Assembly: GCA_040218145.1 (NCBI GenBank)
Contig: JAVJQK010000054.1
Span: 16,729 to 80,728, forward strand
DNA length: 64,000 nt
Direction: 5' to 3'
DNA from: Sandaracinaceae bacterium
Lineage (GTDB): Bacteria > Myxococcota_A > Polyangia > Polyangiales > Sandaracinaceae
In this document: piece after piece, positions 62,424-64,000 of the stretch
How positions within the stretch are numbered: the first letter of the stretch is position 1
Layout of the letters: the number at the start of each line of letters is the position of its first letter
The notes under the pieces: model-generated
Told to the model about the DNA's origin: nothing
What the model saw: only the letters and a program-made list of their open reading frames with translations
Databases searched by the model: none
Translations under genes and position numbers: made by a program

Positions 62424-63863
62424 ATGAGACGCGTGGAGAGGTGGGCGCTGCTCCTGGCCCTCGGGCTCGCGGCCTGTGATGGGTCGGGCGATCCGGAGTC
62501 CGACGCGGGCCCGCCGCGCGCAGACGCCGCGCTCGAGGTGGACGCGGGGCGGGGCGACGAAGACGCCGGCCGTGACGGGGGAGCCGCGGATGACGCGGGC
62601 GACCCGGGTGACGCGGGAGACGTGGCCCGCGACGCCGGCCCGCCGCCGTCGCGTCTGGACGAGTACCTCGCCCGGCTGGAGGATCCCGCGGCGAGCGAAG
62701 GCGACCTGGACGCGCTCCTCCACGAGGTGGCCTGGCGAGAGGGCTGGCCGGTCGGCGATGGGACGCGCTGGCTCTTCGCGACCCGGTGGGACGGCGCGCC
62801 CGGCGCGGTGTCCCTGGTCTCCGACGTCAACGACTGGGCGCCGTCGCGCGGCGCGGCGACGCGCGCGGCGAGCGGGGTGCACTACTGGGCGGTGCTCGAC
62901 GCCGCGGACTTCGACGTGCCCGCGCCAGGCGCGGCCTACAAGTGGCACGGCGCGCCGGACGTCTTTCGCGCCCCGCCCGAGGCCACCGCGTACGGCTTCG
63001 ACGCGTTCGGCGAGCACGGCTACGTCGCGCCCCCGACCGACGCGCGCTGGCGCGAGCGCTTTCCGGCCTTCGAGAGCGCCCACCTCGAGGCGCCGCGCGC
63101 GCTCCGCGCGCTGTTGCCGGCCGGGTTCACCCACGGGGACGCCGCGCGCGCCCTGCTCCTGCACGACGGCCAGAACGTCTTTCACCCGGACTCGCCCTTC
63201 GGCGGCTGGAGGGTCGACGAGGCCGTCGGCGCGCCGGGGTACGAGGACGTGATCGTGCTCGCCGTCGACAACGCGCCCGACCGCATGAGCGCCTACACCC
63301 ACGTCCCCGATCGGATCGGCGGCGGCGTCACGGGGGGACGCGCCGAGGACTACCTCCAGCTCATCGAGGCCGAGGCGCTCCCGTTCTTCCGCGCGCGCTA
63401 TGGGGTGGCCGCGGCCGGAGACGCGCTCGTGATCGGCGGCTCGTCGCTCGGCGGGCTCGTCTCGCTCTACGCGGCGCAGTCGCGCCCGAGCCTCGCTCGC
63501 TGCGTGATCGCGATGAGCTCCACCCTCGGCTGGGGCGCCTTCGATCCCGCCGCCGACGGGTCCGACGCGCTGGTGCATCGCTGGACGACCCGCGGCGCGA
63601 CCGCCGTCTATCTGGACAGCGGAGGCAGCGGCACGTGCGGCGATCCGGACGGGGACGGCGTCTTCGAGGACTCGGCCGACCGCGACAATTTCTGCGTCAC
63701 CAACCAGCTTCGGGACCACTTCGAGTCCCTCGGCTACACGCACGGCGCCGATCTCTTCCACTGGCACGAGGCGGGCGCGGGCCACAACGAGGCGGCCTGG
63801 GCGGCGCGCATCTCCCGCGGCCTGGCGTCCTGCGCGTCCGCGGGCTGGTCAGTCCCGTCCTAG
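62424..63863 (+). CDS. Secreted esterase-like lipoprotein (alpha/beta hydrolase)
   Basis: A 479-aa product. Lipoprotein signal ('LALGLAAC', Cys18) and an Asp/Gly/Ala-rich linker come first. A small E-set/CBM48-like region follows ('LFATRWDGAPGAVSLVSDVN'). The esterase-D-type hydrolase domain has nucleophile Ser341 in 'GGSSLGG' and a C-terminal His454 ('GAGHNEAAW'). Such enzymes (esterase D/Fes families) cleave acyl or siderophore esters; the substrate here is unknown. TATATC ends 6 nt before the ATG, so the mRNA may be leaderless. Confidence 0.8.
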   Translation: MRRVERWALLLALGLAACDGSGDPESDAGPPRADAALEVDAGRGDEDAGRDGGAADDAGDPGDAGDVARDAGPPPSRLDEYLARLEDPAASEGDLDALLHEVAWREGWPVGDGTRWLFATRWDGAPGAVSLVSDVNDWAPSRGAATRAASGVHYWAVLDAADFDVPAPGAAYKWHGAPDVFRAPPEATAYGFDAFGEHGYVAPPTDARWRERFPAFESAHLEAPRALRALLPAGFTHGDAARALLLHDGQNVFHPDSPFGGWRVDEAVGAPGYEDVIVLAVDNAPDRMSAYTHVPDRIGGGVTGGRAEDYLQLIEAEALPFFRARYGVAAAGDALVIGGSSLGGLVSLYAAQSRPSLARCVIAMSSTLGWGAFDPAADGSDALVHRWTTRGATAVYLDSGGSGTCGDPDGDGVFEDSADRDNFCVTNQLRDHFESLGYTHGADLFHWHEAGAGHNEAAWAARISRGLASCASAGWSVPS

Positions 63864-63913
63864 CAGTGTCCGGCAAAGATGACTGCGCGCGCCTCGCCGG
63901 CGGGACAGCGCGC

Positions 63914-63974
63914 CCAGCGCGCCAGTCGCTCCTCCGAAATGCTTCAGCATTTCGTCGTCGGCCCGGCGCGCTGG
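63914..63974. repeat. Nested palindromic element near the right edge
   Basis: Outer arms ccagcgcgcc / ggcgcgctgg (63914-63923 and 63965-63974) enclose an inner 20-bp palindrome cgaaatgcttcagcatttcg (63935-63954; 8-bp arms, ttca loop). No gene is seen in 63864-64000. It may be a terminator for the esterase gene, a REP-like extragenic repeat or the edge of a mobile element that continues beyond the window. Confidence 0.6.
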
Positions 63975-64000
63975 ACACGCCGTCGCGCTCGGCGATGCAT

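Overview
The window is GC-rich DNA in which almost every codon ends in G or C. It is dense with Ser/Thr kinases (three, two of them large multidomain proteins), lipoproteins with D/G/P-rich 'DAG' linkers, a PilZ protein, an ECF sigma/anti-sigma pair and an alternative complex III plus caa3-oxidase operon. This mix points to a myxobacterium, probably of the Polyangiales/Sandaracinus side. That placement is inferred from gene content; no rRNA gene is present to confirm it. I see no insertion sequence, phage module or CRISPR array, and gene order looks chromosomal.

Layout. 1-4.4 kb (minus): prfB (with a programmed +1 frameshift), lysS and a LolC-type permease that runs off the left edge. 4.5-7.8 kb (minus): an outer-membrane-like protein, then a Ser/Thr kinase overlapping a TPR-like exported protein. 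8-10.5 kb: a ceramidase-like lipoprotein. 10.5-17.7 kb: a membrane protein, a PilZ protein, an ECF sigma factor with its overlapping partner, and a kinase/AAA/TPR giant. 17.8-21.1 kb: a multi-S1 RNA-binding protein, tRNA-Val(CAC) and a gene-free array of ~145-bp repeats anchored at the tRNA 3' end. 21-29.7 kb: lipoproteins (kinase-like, pectate-lyase-like, kelch-like), two divergent membrane proteins and an ACT-domain protein. 29.8-37 kb: thiolase, 3-hydroxyacyl-CoA dehydrogenase and enoyl-CoA hydratase, with a PEP-synthase-like protein, a lipoprotein and a BCS1-like AAA ATPase. 37-47.4 kb: membrane proteins (one with a ~400-bp hexanucleotide repeat), RidA, an OmpA-like lipoprotein, hisZ-purA, a secreted lipoprotein, a third kinase and an O-methyltransferase.

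47.4-62.4 kb (plus) is one long respiratory operon: actABCDEF (alternative complex III, quinol to cytochrome c), a small membrane protein, an SCO copper chaperone and coxB-coxA-coxC-coxD (a caa3-type, A2-subfamily cytochrome oxidase), followed closely by a lipoprotein gene. Junctions in the act part are mostly ATGA or TGATG overlaps, so the proteins are probably co-translated. Together they would carry electrons from quinol to oxygen. A secreted esterase and a nested palindrome close the window.

Two genome-level patterns stand out. Many first genes of transcription units have a TAnnnT -10-like hexamer ending only 5-9 nt before the start codon and no Shine-Dalgarno sequence, which suggests that leaderless mRNAs are common here. 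The repeat array behind tRNA-Val carries diverged matches to the tRNA 3' end in register, which suggests it grew from the tRNA gene's end.
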